A stretch of 64,000 nt of DNA from Bremerella alba (GCF_013618625.1 NZ_JABRWO010000002.1:496001-560000); one strand, 5' to 3'. Counted from the first letter of the stretch, positions 1 through 9,290 are shown. Notes: generated by a model not told the origin, from the letters alone. Numbers and translations are program-made.

Positions 1-483
1 GGTGGCGTCCAAAGCGAACCTGAGAAAATGACTATTGGCGTCGATACCCGTAGCAATTCGCTTGTGGTATCTGCTCCGGATCCCCTGTTTGAAGAAGTCA
101 AAGCTCTGGTTGAAGAACTTGACAAAGCCGGAGACGACACCAATCAGACGATGCAAGTGGTTAAAGTTCGCAGCTCAAACCCAGAGACGATTCAAAAAGC
201 GCTTTCCTCACTGACCGGTCAAGCGGTCACCGTGAATTCGACCGGAACAAGCACTTCCGGTAGTAGCTCGAGCAACACTGCTTCATCGGGACCTAATCCC
301 GATGAAATGCGTCAGCGGATGGAAATGTTCCAGCGTGTCCGCGAACAGATGCAGCGCCAAGGCGGAGAAGGAGATCGGGGTGGTCAACGCGGTGGTGCCG
401 AGCGTGGTGGCCGCGGTGGTGGAGGAGCCCCGACCGGTGGTGGTCGTGGAGGCGGAGGTGGTGGCGGCCGAGGTGGTCGCTAA
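1..483 (+). CDS. Secretin short-domain protein with Gly/Arg-rich tail, 5' truncated
   Basis: The reading frame is open from the first base, so the gene starts upstream of the window; the first Met (base 28) is internal. The visible part holds a secretin_N/NolW-type fold: the signature DTRSNSLVV is followed by a helix ending VEELDKAG, the pattern repeated in the full secretin at 17902-21654. A second short unit (VVKVRSSNPETIQKALSSL) lacks its partner strand. After a Ser/Thr linker the last ~40 residues are almost only Gly, Arg and a few acids. No membrane-pore (secretin) domain follows, so this is probably a periplasmic secretin-related accessory protein rather than a channel. Family assignment is fairly sure; function is inferred. 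Confidence 0.75.
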   Translation, partial: GGVQSEPEKMTIGVDTRSNSLVVSAPDPLFEEVKALVEELDKAGDDTNQTMQVVKVRSSNPETIQKALSSLTGQAVTVNSTGTSTSGSSSSNTASSGPNPDEMRQRMEMFQRVREQMQRQGGEGDRGGQRGGAERGGRGGGGAPTGGGRGGGGGGGRGGR

Positions 484-486
484 TCG

Positions 487-2469
487 CTAGGTCGCAACCA
501 TGCCCCGAGTGATCAAGTCCAGCTCGGGGCTGATCGAGTCGAACTGTTCGAGTAGTATCTTCAGATCATCCTGGGCCGCTTCAAAGTGTCCGTCACGCCC
601 GTGATCTTCCATGCGTTTGGCGGCTTCAATCCCCTTCTCGGCAGCAAAGTATCCGAACGAACCTTTCATGCTGTGCGCACTTCGTTGTAGTGTCGGCCCA
701 TCTTCGCTGAAGATCGCATCTTGCATGTTCTTCAGTAGACGTTGACTGTCTTCTTTGAAGACGCCAATCAACGACACTAGCAGATCGTGGTCGCCACCAA
801 CATTCGCCAGGGTGCCGGTGTAGTTCACAAATTTCAGCTCGACGGGCTTGTCGCTAGGCTCGAGCAATGCTTCGACTTCCACGGCTTCTTCCACTGTTAC
901 GGAATCAGCGGCGACCGAGCTGGCATGACTCTCGTTTGGCGAATTCAACTCCGCCATCACTCGCTCGATGACTTCGTACAGGATGTTCGCGTTGATCGGC
1001 TTAGTGACATAGTCGTCCATGCCGGCTTCCAAGCATCGTTCCCGGTCCCCTTTCATCGCACGGGCAGTCATGGCAACGATGGGCGTACTTCGTCCCGTTT
1101 CCGTTTGTATCCTGCGAATCTCTGCGGTGGCTTCAAACCCATCCATGATGGGCATTTGCACAACCATCAGAATCAAATCATCAACACCGGAACTCCAGGC
1201 ATCGACGGCCTGCTTGCCGTCTGCCACAACATGAACCTGGTGACCACACTTCTCCAACAGCAGCGAAGCCAATTTCTGGTTTACCAGGTTATCTTCAGCT
1301 AGAAGGATATTTGCGTGGTACGTGACCGGCATACCGTCGGTTGTTGAATGACGTTCTTGACGGCAAGCAAGTTCCTCGTAGCCTAACACCGTAACCAAGG
1401 CGTCGAATAAATCAGATTGCTTAACAGGCTTGGTGACCACGGCATCAATCCGGCACGGCAGCTCCTGAATTGCCTTTTCGCTCATGACACCCTGGGTCAA
1501 TAAAATTGCTTTCGCATCCTGACCTCCCATGTCCGACTGAAGCCGACGTAGGAATTCAATCCCCTCGATGTTGGGCATTGCGTCATCAACGATCACAACA
1601 CGCTGCGATGATTTGCCGTCCCCCGTCGAATTCCACTGAGCGAGAGCCACCCCTCCATCGTGAAACGGGTTAAGAGAAAGACCCCAGTTCCCAAGCATTT
1701 CCGCGACTACGCCTAACGCCGCGTCGTTATCATCAATCAAAGTCACATGGTTTCTGAGGGCCTCTTGGGGGAACGGAGCAAGCCGCGCGTCGGTGGCATC
1801 CCCCTTCTTCATGATGGTTGTAAAGTGAAACGTCGTTCCTTTGCCGACTTCACTTTCAACCCCAATCTGACCTCCCATGAGTTCGACCAAACGCGAACAA
1901 ATGGAAAGCCCCAGCCCGGTACCACCGAACTTTCTAGTGGTAGAACCATCGGCTTGTTCAAATGCCGCAAATATCTTCTGCAGCGCCGACTCCGGAATTC
2001 CCACGCCGGTATCAATGACACTGAACTCAAGTTTGACGGCCCCATCTTCTTCCGTTTCGTGGCTCTCGACACGCAGAACCACTTCGCCCGACTCGGTGAA
2101 CTTGATGGCATTGCCCACCAGGTTGACGATAATCTGACGCAATCGCACCGGATCGCCCAACACTTCGGCGGGCACGTCCGAGCGAATATGACAGACCAAT
2201 TCCAAGCCTTTGCCGTGGGCCCGGAAAGCCATTGTCTTCATCAAGTCGCCGAGTGCATCGCGTAGCAGGAAGGGAATTTCCTCGAGCATGAGCTTGCCAG
2301 CTTCGATCTTCGAGAAATCGAGAATATCGTTGATGACCCCGACCAGCGCATCTGCCGATGTCTTCATCATCTGGAGATATTCCCGCTGCGAATCGGACAA
2401 CGGTGTTTCCAACAGAATATCCGCCATACCAATGATACCGTTCATGGGAGTGCGAATCTCGTGACTCAT
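487..2469 (-). pseudogene. Hybrid histidine kinase, 3' part (HisKA-HATPase-REC-REC-HPt), split by upstream stop
   Basis: From the first Met this 660-residue frame begins inside the HisKA domain at [11 protein letters not shown] (phospho-accepting His3). It continues with a HATPase (N box near 115-125, DTGVGIP near 153, GTGLGL near 183), a first receiver (DD at 246-247, acceptor Asp295), a second receiver (387-505) and an HPt domain (His599). The 15 codons before the Met ([15 protein letters not shown]) complete the HisKA helix and are in frame with the CBS-like fragment at 2515-3054, separated only by TAA at 2515-2517. No Shine-Dalgarno site precedes the Met. The second receiver reads LILMVVQMP where the family has LILMDVQMP, so its acceptor Asp is Val436 (GTT for GAT). 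I read this as the larger half of a broken gene. Read-through or a sequencing error remains possible. Confidence 0.8.
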
Positions 2470-2514
2470 GTTCGCGAGGAACTGACCTTTGGCTTGGTTC
2501 GCAGCATCGGCAAC

Positions 2515-3054
2515 TTACTTTTGCTGCTGAATCATATCGTTGGCTAAGGCCAACAAATGCGACTGGGCCTGAATCAACATATGAACGGACATCAAGCGAT
2601 AGGCTTTGGCTTCGCCACGAACGGCAATCGGTTCGTAGGCAATTTCACGAGGGCGACTTAATGCAGCCCTGGCCGCCTCGTGAATGCCGATTTCGCTGGC
2701 CAATTCCAGCGGCTTGATATTAATCGCTTCGTACAGAAGACGTACAGGACGCTGTGAATACAGATCACGCGAGAAAAGACGACTCATGTATTCGAGAAAC
2801 TTTTCGCGCGATACAACCCCCAACAATTGATCTTCGACCAGAATAAGGATTCCGGGGAGATCATGGTTGGCATTGAAGATCTCTTCGACTTCTTTCGTGT
2901 GCGTCGAAGCATCGACAGCGATGTCGTAAGCCGGAAGCTCGGCGACCGTTGAATTACTCAGCAATTTGGATAGATCGGAATATATCATCAGGTCGTGACG
3001 GCGACGGTTCTCGGATCGGGAAACGAACTTTTTATCCCAGGCTTTAGGAGGCAT
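2515..3054 (-). pseudogene. N-terminal sensor part (CBS-like) of the split hybrid kinase
   Basis: About 179 residues that would be the N-terminus of the kinase at 487-2469. It contains two CBS-like segments (LPGILILVEDQLLGVVSREKF near 70-95, then YEPIAVRGEAKAYRLMSVHMLI near 140-165). It ends in a helical linker LALANDMIQQQK that runs directly into the HisKA helix in the same frame after the TAA at 2515-2517. The ATG at 3054 overlaps the stop of the preceding frame (3044-3046), which suggests translational coupling; an ATG at 3096 and a TTG at 3099 are alternatives. Alone it lacks any catalytic domain. The fused product would be about 855 residues with order CBS-HisKA-HATPase-REC-REC-HPt. Confidence 0.7.
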
Positions 3055-3313
3055 CCGTTCGAACTTTTGCGAATTTGATGGTTTTCGATGCTTCATCAAA
3101 TTCGAATTCGTCCATGAAGGCCTGCAACAACACCAGGCCGCGATTGCCGATACGATCTAGTGCGTAGGCCGCATTAGGATCAGGTATTGAAGCCGGATCG
3201 ATGCCGGGACCGTCAAAGTTGATCGCGAACTGTGCTCGAGTCGAAGACATTTTAGCCGCCACGCGAACCGTGCGAGCTTGATATGGCTGTGTCATCCGGC
3301 GAGATTCGACCAA
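3044..3313 (-). pseudogene. RsbW-like ATPase, C-terminal fragment of a frameshifted receiver/ATPase gene
   Basis: This frame carries the C-terminal half of a serine-kinase/anti-sigma-type HATPase (FDGPGIDPASIPDP, then GNRGLVLLQAFMDE, the G2 box of the fold). Its N-terminal half, including the N box, sits in the other frame at 3292-3954. Inserting one T in the minus-strand TCTTGG at about 3313-3316 joins the two into a continuous protein of about 303 residues. The adenine-binding motif is degraded: the family's D-E-G-P-G reads F33-D34-G-P-G. It should not be read as an independent gene. Confidence 0.75.
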
Positions 3314-3954
3314 GACAAGGCCTCGGGATCTCCTAGTTGAAGTTGATCAATCTCATCGAGAGACAATTCCAGGTTCCCGCGATAGCACGCGTTAAATAGA
3401 ACACCTTCGAGAGCCATCCCCAGTCGAACCTGGCCACTGTCTTCACACAGGCCAAGACTTCCGCAGATTTGCTGCAGCATTTCAACGAGACGTTCAAACA
3501 ATGCTGGATCGTTTTGAAGCTCGAAAGTGAACTCCGCAGTTCGCATGCTGTCGGTGAGACGCTCGTAATTCTTTTCGGCAACACCCAGTGCTCGAACCTG
3601 CTGAACCGTGGCTATCAATCGTTCGGCGATATGCGATTTAGGAACATAGCAGGTGGCTCCTTGTTCCAGGGCCTGGATGGCGAGCTGCTCGCTGCCGTGG
3701 GCCGTTGTCAGAATCACCGGGATTTCTGGATAAATGGTCTGCATCCGCATCACCAACTCCAGGCCGTTCATTTCTGGCATGTTCAAGTCAGTAACGACGA
3801 GATCGACCTCGTCATGGATGGCGTGCAGCTTTTCCAGCGCTTCCATGCCATGACCCGCTTTGGCAATCGAATCGTTGGCAGCATCCTTCTTCAGAATTGC
3901 CTCAATCAAATGCAAATCGACCGGCGTATCATCGACGATCAGGATGGTGGGCAT
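3292..3954 (-). pseudogene. Receiver-domain protein with truncated RsbW-like ATPase (frameshifted)
   Basis: Residues 1-125 form a complete receiver (MPTILIVDD, acceptor in VVTDLNMPEMNG, Lys in YVPKSHI). A helical linker follows, then the start of an RsbW-type HATPase (VRLGMALEGVLFNACYRGN, 176-194). The frame then ends at a stop 22 codons after NLELS, while the rest of the ATPase continues in the -1 frame at 3044-3313. The N-box catalytic Glu expected in the E-x-x-x-N pattern is Gly184 (GVLFN). No slippery heptamer is seen at the junction, so a one-base deletion is more likely than programmed frameshifting. The gene heads the same minus-strand unit as the split kinase and would have formed a signalling pair with it. 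Confidence 0.8.
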
Positions 3955-4339
3955 ACAAATCTTTCCTACGATCCCGAAAATGAGAAAATTAAAACTCGTA
4001 ACATGCCAACTCTATTTCACCTGGAGAAAAATAAGACGAGTAAGGACATACCACGAACAACTACTGCCTCGGGTATCCGATCAAACGCATCTCAGGCAAG
4101 TCAGACGATTCTGCCGATTGTCTTATCCGATTACGATACCGTCGAATTGTTAGCATAGCGTTAGCCAAGCATTTGACTTACAGGTATATCTGCGCCGGCG
4201 GACCTCTCAACATGACATCGTTTCAAATTCACGAAACATTCACGATGTGAGCCGTCTGATTGGTTCGTTCTATCGGGAGATGCCCAAGAAGCAAATTTGG
4301 CCCAACGGAGCAGTTCTAACGTTAGCTCCAAACATTCCA
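3955..4339. other. Intergenic region upstream of the receiver/ATPase gene
   Basis: About 385 bases with no supportable gene. It is AT-rich near 3970-4040, consistent with the promoter for the minus-strand signalling locus. I could not assign clear -35/-10 boxes. Confidence 0.4.
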
Positions 4340-4729
4340 CTACGACTTGGATGGTGACTTGTTCTTTTTGCCTAGCCCACCATTTCCCACACGGATATCC
4401 ATTTCGGAATCTTCTAGGAGAGTCCCCCGCAAGATGGCATTGAAGAACTTAGCCCCGGTCAGCTTGGCCCCTTCCAGGTTTGCATCGGTAAGATCGGCCC
4501 CAATGAAGATGGCTCCTTCCAGGCAATCTTTCTTCAACGATGCCCGACGAAGGTTGGCCCCTTTGAGATCAGAGGCCCGTAAATCTGAGCGATTCAAATT
4601 CGCCCTCGAGAAGTTTCCACGGAGCTTGGCCATGCTCAGGTCGCAATCGGAAAGCTTCGCCCCCGCCAAAGTTTTGAGTTTAAGCTGGCGAAGCACGTCT
4701 CCGGATGATTTATGGCGTATTTCGATCAT
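4340..4729 (-). CDS. Pentapeptide-repeat protein
   Basis: About 129 residues with tandem A(D/N)LXX units from residue ~25 to ~105 (for example ANLNRSDLRASDLKGANLRRASLK and GADLTDANLEGAKLTGAKF), which form a right-handed quadrilateral beta-helix. There is no signal peptide, so it is probably cytoplasmic. The C-terminus is basic (GKKNKSPSKS). I prefer the ATG at 4729; a GTG two codons earlier (4735) is possible. Pentapeptide proteins include DNA-mimic gyrase protectors, but at this length and without a partner gene nothing points to that role. Function unknown. Confidence 0.8.
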   Translation of the reverse strand: MIEIRHKSSGDVLRQLKLKTLAGAKLSDCDLSMAKLRGNFSRANLNRSDLRASDLKGANLRRASLKKDCLEGAIFIGADLTDANLEGAKLTGAKFFNAILRGTLLEDSEMDIRVGNGGLGKKNKSPSKS

Positions 4730-4925
4730 GCCCACGACGATGTTGCGAGAACAACTATCGCCGGTAACACGCCTGTATCAAGCGTCAACGGTCTCGACGA
4801 TAGAACCGATTTTGCTGTGATCGAAACTGAAAGTACCGGCCCCGCCAAAAAGTGTAAATCGAATTATTCTCATTGGTCCGCAGAATTGCCGAACCTTAAC
4901 AAAGCACGAATAACACGGCAATTAA

Positions 4926-6221
4926 CTAGCCTTTGCCCGATTCGAGCGCTTCCTTGGGGGTTATCACCCCATCGCCGTTCAAATCGTAGGAATTGAATTC
5001 ACTGACTTTGGAGGAACTCCAGGAGGTCGTGTATTCATGCATCATGATCTGGCCGTCTGCATCCAAATCGTTACGCTGGAACCAATCGGGCAGGCCTTTG
5101 GGCAGGCGTTCAGTCGCGGTAAGGAATCGATAGGTGTCCTGCGCCGGCTTATCGCTAGAGTCACTTCGCGAGTAACGATCTCGTCCGGCACTGGAACGCT
5201 GCATTAATTCTTCCACAGTAATCTTGCCATCACTATTCTTGTCGTAGTCGGCGGGATTGCCTCGCAACTTAGACCATTCATCTTTCTCAAGAACACCGTT
5301 TTTATTGCGATCATTTTGATACAACAAACTCTCGGCATACTTACGGAAACGGTCGTCTCCTCCGCGATCACTGCCCTTGCTGTCATCCGAACGACGATCA
5401 TCTCGATCGCTACTTCTACTACCGCTGGACCGGACAACTCGCTGGCAAAGTTCCTCGATCGAAAGACGTCCATCCTTATCCTTGTCATCTTGGGTCGGAT
5501 CATCCCTCCAACGAACCTCCGACCACTCGGGACCATCCAGATAATGGTTCTTGTTCTTGTCGTATCGCGACATAATCCCCATCACCTGATCGACGACCGT
5601 CTTTCCGAAACGCTCTTCTAGTGATTTACCGTTAACCGGAGGAGGAGCATCGAAACCTGCCGCTGGCTTCGCATCGGACTCGGCTCCAAAACTCATACTT
5701 CCCGATTCCACGCCTGCCTCGCGCTGCTCGCGAACTTTCTGCACCGCTTTCGAAGCATCGTCGACGCTGATGCTGCTGCTGTTTTCCATGCCGGTACCAT
5801 TGAGGATCCGCCGCACGAAATCCCCCCCACGTCCTTCTAACTCGTTGCCTTCGATCTTTCCGTTGCGGTCTTGGTCCAAGCGACGAAGCATCTCGGTTGG
5901 GTCGAATCCTCCACGGCCTCGATCGCCGCCCCGATCACGGTCACCACCTCGGCCTCGATCACCGCCCCGATCACGGTCGCCACCTCTGTCTCGATCACCG
6001 CCCCGATCGCGGTCGCCACCTCTATCCCGGTCACCACCCCGATCACGGTTGCCGTCGTCTCCACCACGATCCCGTCGGAAATCGCCACCTGGACCACCGC
6101 GACCTCCAAAATCGCCGCGCGGCGGACCTTGCGCGAAGAGGGCATCTACGGCCAGAACGACCAATGCAAGCGAGGCGACAGAGAAGCCAAGACGGAAAGC
6201 AGACGCAGTGATCATGAGCAT
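4926..6221 (-). CDS. Secreted calcium-binding protein with seven EF-hands and RDRGGD repeats
   Basis: A hydrophobic signal peptide (ending in DALFAQ) is followed by a Gly/Arg/Asp-rich stretch of tandem RDRGGD units. At least seven EF-hand loops then follow: DQDRNGKIEGNE, DKNKNHYLDGPE, DKDKDGRLSIEE, DRNKNGVLEKDE, DKNSDGKITVEE, DLDADGQIMMHE and DLNGDGVITPKE. These are canonical Ca2+ loops, so calcium binding outside the cytoplasm is likely. I chose the ATG at 6221; a TTG at 6254 would add a charged segment before the signal peptide. Multi-EF-hand secreted proteins are common in planctomycetes. No enzymatic domain is visible. Confidence 0.82.
   Translation of the reverse strand: MLMITASAFRLGFSVASLALVVLAVDALFAQGPPRGDFGGRGGPGGDFRRDRGGDDGNRDRGGDRDRGGDRDRGGDRDRGGDRDRGGDRGRGGDRDRGGDRGRGGFDPTEMLRRLDQDRNGKIEGNELEGRGGDFVRRILNGTGMENSSSISVDDASKAVQKVREQREAGVESGSMSFGAESDAKPAAGFDAPPPVNGKSLEERFGKTVVDQVMGIMSRYDKNKNHYLDGPEWSEVRWRDDPTQDDKDKDGRLSIEELCQRVVRSSGSRSSDRDDRRSDDSKGSDRGGDDRFRKYAESLLYQNDRNKNGVLEKDEWSKLRGNPADYDKNSDGKITVEELMQRSSAGRDRYSRSDSSDKPAQDTYRFLTATERLPKGLPDWFQRNDLDADGQIMMHEYTTSWSSSKVSEFNSYDLNGDGVITPKEALESGKG
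5912..6060 (-). repeat. Tandem 18-bp repeat encoding RDRGGD
   Basis: About eight imperfect copies of an 18-base unit inside the EF-hand gene, each coding R-D-R-G-G-D or R-G-R-G-G-D. The copies are very similar at DNA level, so unit number is likely to vary between strains by slippage. Confidence 0.8.
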
Positions 6222-6527
6222 GATCCAGTTTTTTCGGCACCAAGGTGAAATCAAAAATGGGCAGACCTACCAGTGTAATCAAGGTCACGCCATTCTGTTA
6301 AACCCCGCTCAGCCTTGAATAGTTGTGCTCAAGAAAGACATTCCGGGCAAAAACCAGGAATTTGAGAGAGAATTTCGAAATAGACCGGAACCTTCGATGG
6401 CAGCCATGGTTGACCTCTTTTAAGCAGATTCGCCTGTCGGCACGACGTGATTGCGAAACGCCGAAGACTTCGTACAACCACCCCCATGTCGGGGGCGAGA
6501 TCCATTACTATTCTGAAAGGTACATCG

Positions 6528-7247
6528 ATGAAATTCTTAGTGGCTTTGGTTTGTGCTGCCGCTGTCGTTTTCGCAAGCAATTCGGCCATGGCTCAAGGTC
6601 CCGGCGGACGTGGTCCAGGCGGCGGTGGACCTGGCGGCCAAGGGGGTGGCGACCTGTTTAGCCTGCTGAACGACGAATCGGTTCAAAAGGAACTCGAGGT
6701 CGTACCTTCCCAATTAGACGACATTCGCGATCTTGGCCAGGAAATGCGGGAAAACATGCGTGACATGTTCCAAGGCATGCGAAACGCCAGTGAAGAGGAA
6801 CGTCGCGAAATGTTCGGCAAGCTGCAAACGGCTCGCGAGGACATGGAAAAAGACCTCGAAAAGGTCCTGATGCCTGCCCAACTGCAGCGTTTGAAGCAAA
6901 TTCAGGTTCAGCAGCAATCGCGCGGCCGTGGTGGTGTTTCCTTTTCCAACCCTCGTATTGCTGAAGCGTTAGGACTTTCCGAAGCTCAACAAACCGAGAT
7001 GCGTGAAAAGGCCGAAGAGCTGCAAACCGAAATGCGAGCCAAGATCGAAGAACTTCGCAAGCAATCCGAAGACGAACTTTTGCAGATGCTAACCCCAGAG
7101 CAGCAGAAGAAGTGGAAAGAACTGGTCGGCGATCCGTTCGAGATGCAACAGCGAGAACGTGGCGGCCCCCAAGATCGCGGGCAACGAGGACAGCGTGGTC
7201 AACGTGGCCAAGGCGGTCGCGGTGGCAACGACGACGGCGAGATCTAA
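6528..7247 (+). CDS. Secreted helical Spy/LTXXQ-like protein with Gly/Arg-rich ends
   Basis: 239 residues. The ATG at 6528 is preceded by GAAAGG at good spacing and starts a clear signal peptide (MKFLVALVCAAAVVFASNSA-MAQ); earlier in-frame starts would precede the signal peptide and have no ribosome site. After a Gly/Pro-rich segment come long amphipathic helices rich in Glu, Gln and Arg. They include two LTPEQQKK/LSEAQQTE-like motifs resembling the LTXXQ motif of Spy/CpxP periplasmic chaperones. The tail is RGQRGQRGQRGQGGRGG. A periplasmic chaperone or sensor-like role is inferred only from fold resemblance. A strong hairpin follows at 7296. Confidence 0.75.
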   Translation: MKFLVALVCAAAVVFASNSAMAQGPGGRGPGGGGPGGQGGGDLFSLLNDESVQKELEVVPSQLDDIRDLGQEMRENMRDMFQGMRNASEEERREMFGKLQTAREDMEKDLEKVLMPAQLQRLKQIQVQQQSRGRGGVSFSNPRIAEALGLSEAQQTEMREKAEELQTEMRAKIEELRKQSEDELLQMLTPEQQKKWKELVGDPFEMQQRERGGPQDRGQRGQRGQRGQGGRGGNDDGEI

Positions 7248-7295
7248 CTCGTTACATCACAATTATTTACGTCACACATACGGCTAAATACAACA

Positions 7296-7326
7296 AACCC
7301 CTCGCCAGTACTGCTGGCGAGGGGTT
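7296..7326 (+). terminator. Perfect 13-bp hairpin after the Spy-like gene
   Basis: Arms AACCCCTCGCCAG and CTGGCGAGGGGTT pair perfectly around the 5-base loop TACTG. It lies 48 bases after the stop codon and separates this gene from the secretion locus. There is no long T-run afterwards. Confidence 0.7.
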
Positions 7327-7527
7327 AAGCGTTAAGATCGGAATCCCGGAGCATTCATTCGGAATTCGCGAAACAATTGGTGGTTGCAAAACGTTTAATA
7401 CTTAGCAAGCTAAAGCCTTATCCCCCATTCTCCTCGAATGGTACGCCCCTACCTTGGTGGCTGGTAATCGGTCAGGCGCGGTGTCCTGATTTCCATCCTC
7501 TCCCATCTTTCTTTGCGACAAGTCTTC

Positions 7528-9249
7528 ATGGTCGATGCTGGTGAAATTCTGTTGAGTTGCGGGTTATTGACGCCGGAACAGGCCGAGATTGTTCGTAACG
7601 AACAAGAATCGAGTGCGGATTTCATCCCGAAAGCCGTACAGCTTTCCTTCGTCGAAGAAGACGAAGCTCTCAAGGCATTAGCCACAGCGGTAGGCCTCGA
7701 ATTTATCGATCTCACCCACACCGAGATCGACATGGCCCTTATCAAAACCATTCCTCAGCGGCTGATCTATCGCCAATCGCTGCTGCCGGTCCGTCGAGAA
7801 AACGGGAGCATCGTGGTTGCCACCAGCGACCCTTTCGATCTGTACCCGTTGGATGAGGTTGCTTCCGCGACCGGACTGAGTGTTGTTCCGGTTCTTGCTG
7901 GTCGCGCCGAGATTGCCAAGTTAATCAAAGCCAACCTGGGCGTCGGTGGCGAGACCGTCGAAGGGATGTTGGCGCGTAAAGAAGAAGAGGAAACGGGCGT
8001 CGAGCTATTGCAAGATATCGACGACGAAGGAGGCGAACTGGCGGAGGTCGAACAAGAAGCTTCGGTCATTCGCCTGGTGAACGAAATTTTGCTCGAAGCG
8101 ATCGAATCACGGGCCAGTGACGTTCACATTGAAACACAATCCAACAACTCGGTGGTCATCCGCTATCGGATCGATGGGATGCTCCACTCGCAATCGGTAC
8201 CGCCAGAGATCAACTACTTTCAGGCCGCGATTATCAGCCGCTTGAAGATTATGTCGCGGCTAAACATCGCCGAGAAGCGACTGCCGCAAGACGGTCGCAT
8301 GAAATTGAAAGTCCGCGGCCGCGAGATCGACGTGCGTGTATCGGTCATCCCCATGATCCATGGCGAGAGCATCGTCATGCGTATTTTGGACAAAGGATCC
8401 CTCTCCTTCGACCTGCAGAAGTTGGGGATGGACAAAGACGTCTACGCTCAGTTCCAGAAGATCATCCGCCAGCCGCACGGCATTATCTTGGTCACCGGTC
8501 CAACTGGTTCCGGAAAGACGACCACGCTCTACAGTGCCCTGCTGGAAATTCGCGACGAAGCGACCAAGATCATCACCACGGAAGACCCTGTCGAATATCA
8601 GCTAGACGGGATCAACCAGATTCAAGTCCACTCCAAAATTGGGCTGACCTTCAGTGCTTCGCTGCGAAGTATTCTCCGTCACGACCCGGACGTTGTCCTT
8701 GTGGGTGAAATTCGTGACTTGGAAACGGCCGAAAACGCCATTCAAGCGTCCCTCACCGGTCACTTGGTGTTTAGCACGCTGCATACCAACGATGCCGCCG
8801 GTGCTTTTGCCCGTATGGTGGACATGGGCGTCGAACCGTTCCTGATTGCTTCAACAGTCGAAGGGGTGATGGCCCAACGTCTGGTGCGTCGTTTGTGCCC
8901 CGACTGCAAAGCACCGCACGAAGTCCATCGGGCCGACCTGCCGGACGACTTTCCGTGGGACGATTTGCAAGAACAGGACGAGAAGAGACTCTTTCACCCG
9001 GTGGGCTGCCGCAAGTGTCGTGGTGTCGGTTACACGGGACGAATGGGTATCTACGAACTGCTAACGTCAACGGAAGATCTTCGTCAGATGGTTCACGACA
9101 ACGTCAGTAGCTGGGAAATTAAACAGGCCGCTATGAAACAGGGTATGTTCACCCTGCGACAATACGGCTGGCGGAAGGCCCTTGGCGGACAGACATCCGT
9201 CGAAGAAATTCTTCGCGTTACTAAGAGTGATAATCTTCGCGGACATTAG
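7528..9249 (+). CDS. gspE: Type II secretion/type IV pilus assembly ATPase GspE/PilB
   Basis: Hexameric ATPase that powers pseudopilus assembly at the cytoplasmic face. An N-terminal T2SSE_N domain (MVDAGEILLSCGLLTPEQ, ~1-150) precedes the ATPase core: Walker A GPTGSGKTTT near residue 324, the Asp box and Walker B (DPDVVLVGEIRD near 391), and the His box (GHLVFSTLHTND). The tetracysteine zinc site has CPDC near 457 and CRKC near 494, as in GspE/PilB. I place the start at the ATG at 7528, which matches the usual N-terminus; TTG at 7513 is possible. It is the first gene of a run continuing with gspF. Confidence 0.93.
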   Translation: MVDAGEILLSCGLLTPEQAEIVRNEQESSADFIPKAVQLSFVEEDEALKALATAVGLEFIDLTHTEIDMALIKTIPQRLIYRQSLLPVRRENGSIVVATSDPFDLYPLDEVASATGLSVVPVLAGRAEIAKLIKANLGVGGETVEGMLARKEEEETGVELLQDIDDEGGELAEVEQEASVIRLVNEILLEAIESRASDVHIETQSNNSVVIRYRIDGMLHSQSVPPEINYFQAAIISRLKIMSRLNIAEKRLPQDGRMKLKVRGREIDVRVSVIPMIHGESIVMRILDKGSLSFDLQKLGMDKDVYAQFQKIIRQPHGIILVTGPTGSGKTTTLYSALLEIRDEATKIITTEDPVEYQLDGINQIQVHSKIGLTFSASLRSILRHDPDVVLVGEIRDLETAENAIQASLTGHLVFSTLHTNDAAGAFARMVDMGVEPFLIASTVEGVMAQRLVRRLCPDCKAPHEVHRADLPDDFPWDDLQEQDEKRLFHPVGCRKCRGVGYTGRMGIYELLTSTEDLRQMVHDNVSSWEIKQAAMKQGMFTLRQYGWRKALGGQTSVEEILRVTKSDNLRGH

Positions 9250-9290
9250 TACAATACAAGTCCTTCCTCACCTCGAGCCTACCTAAGATC

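Noticed and set aside
3305-3320. Programmed -1 frameshifting in the receiver/ATPase gene
   Set aside because: The junction TTGTCTTGG is not a slippery heptamer and other active-site losses point to decay.
3469-4158. 229-codon plus-strand frame antisense to the receiver gene
   Set aside because: No family, no SD; the opposite strand has a clear receiver domain.
5770-6318. Long plus-strand frames antisense to the EF-hand gene
   Set aside because: Pro/Arg/Ser-rich translation is the mirror of the RDRGGD repeat codons; a compositional artefact.
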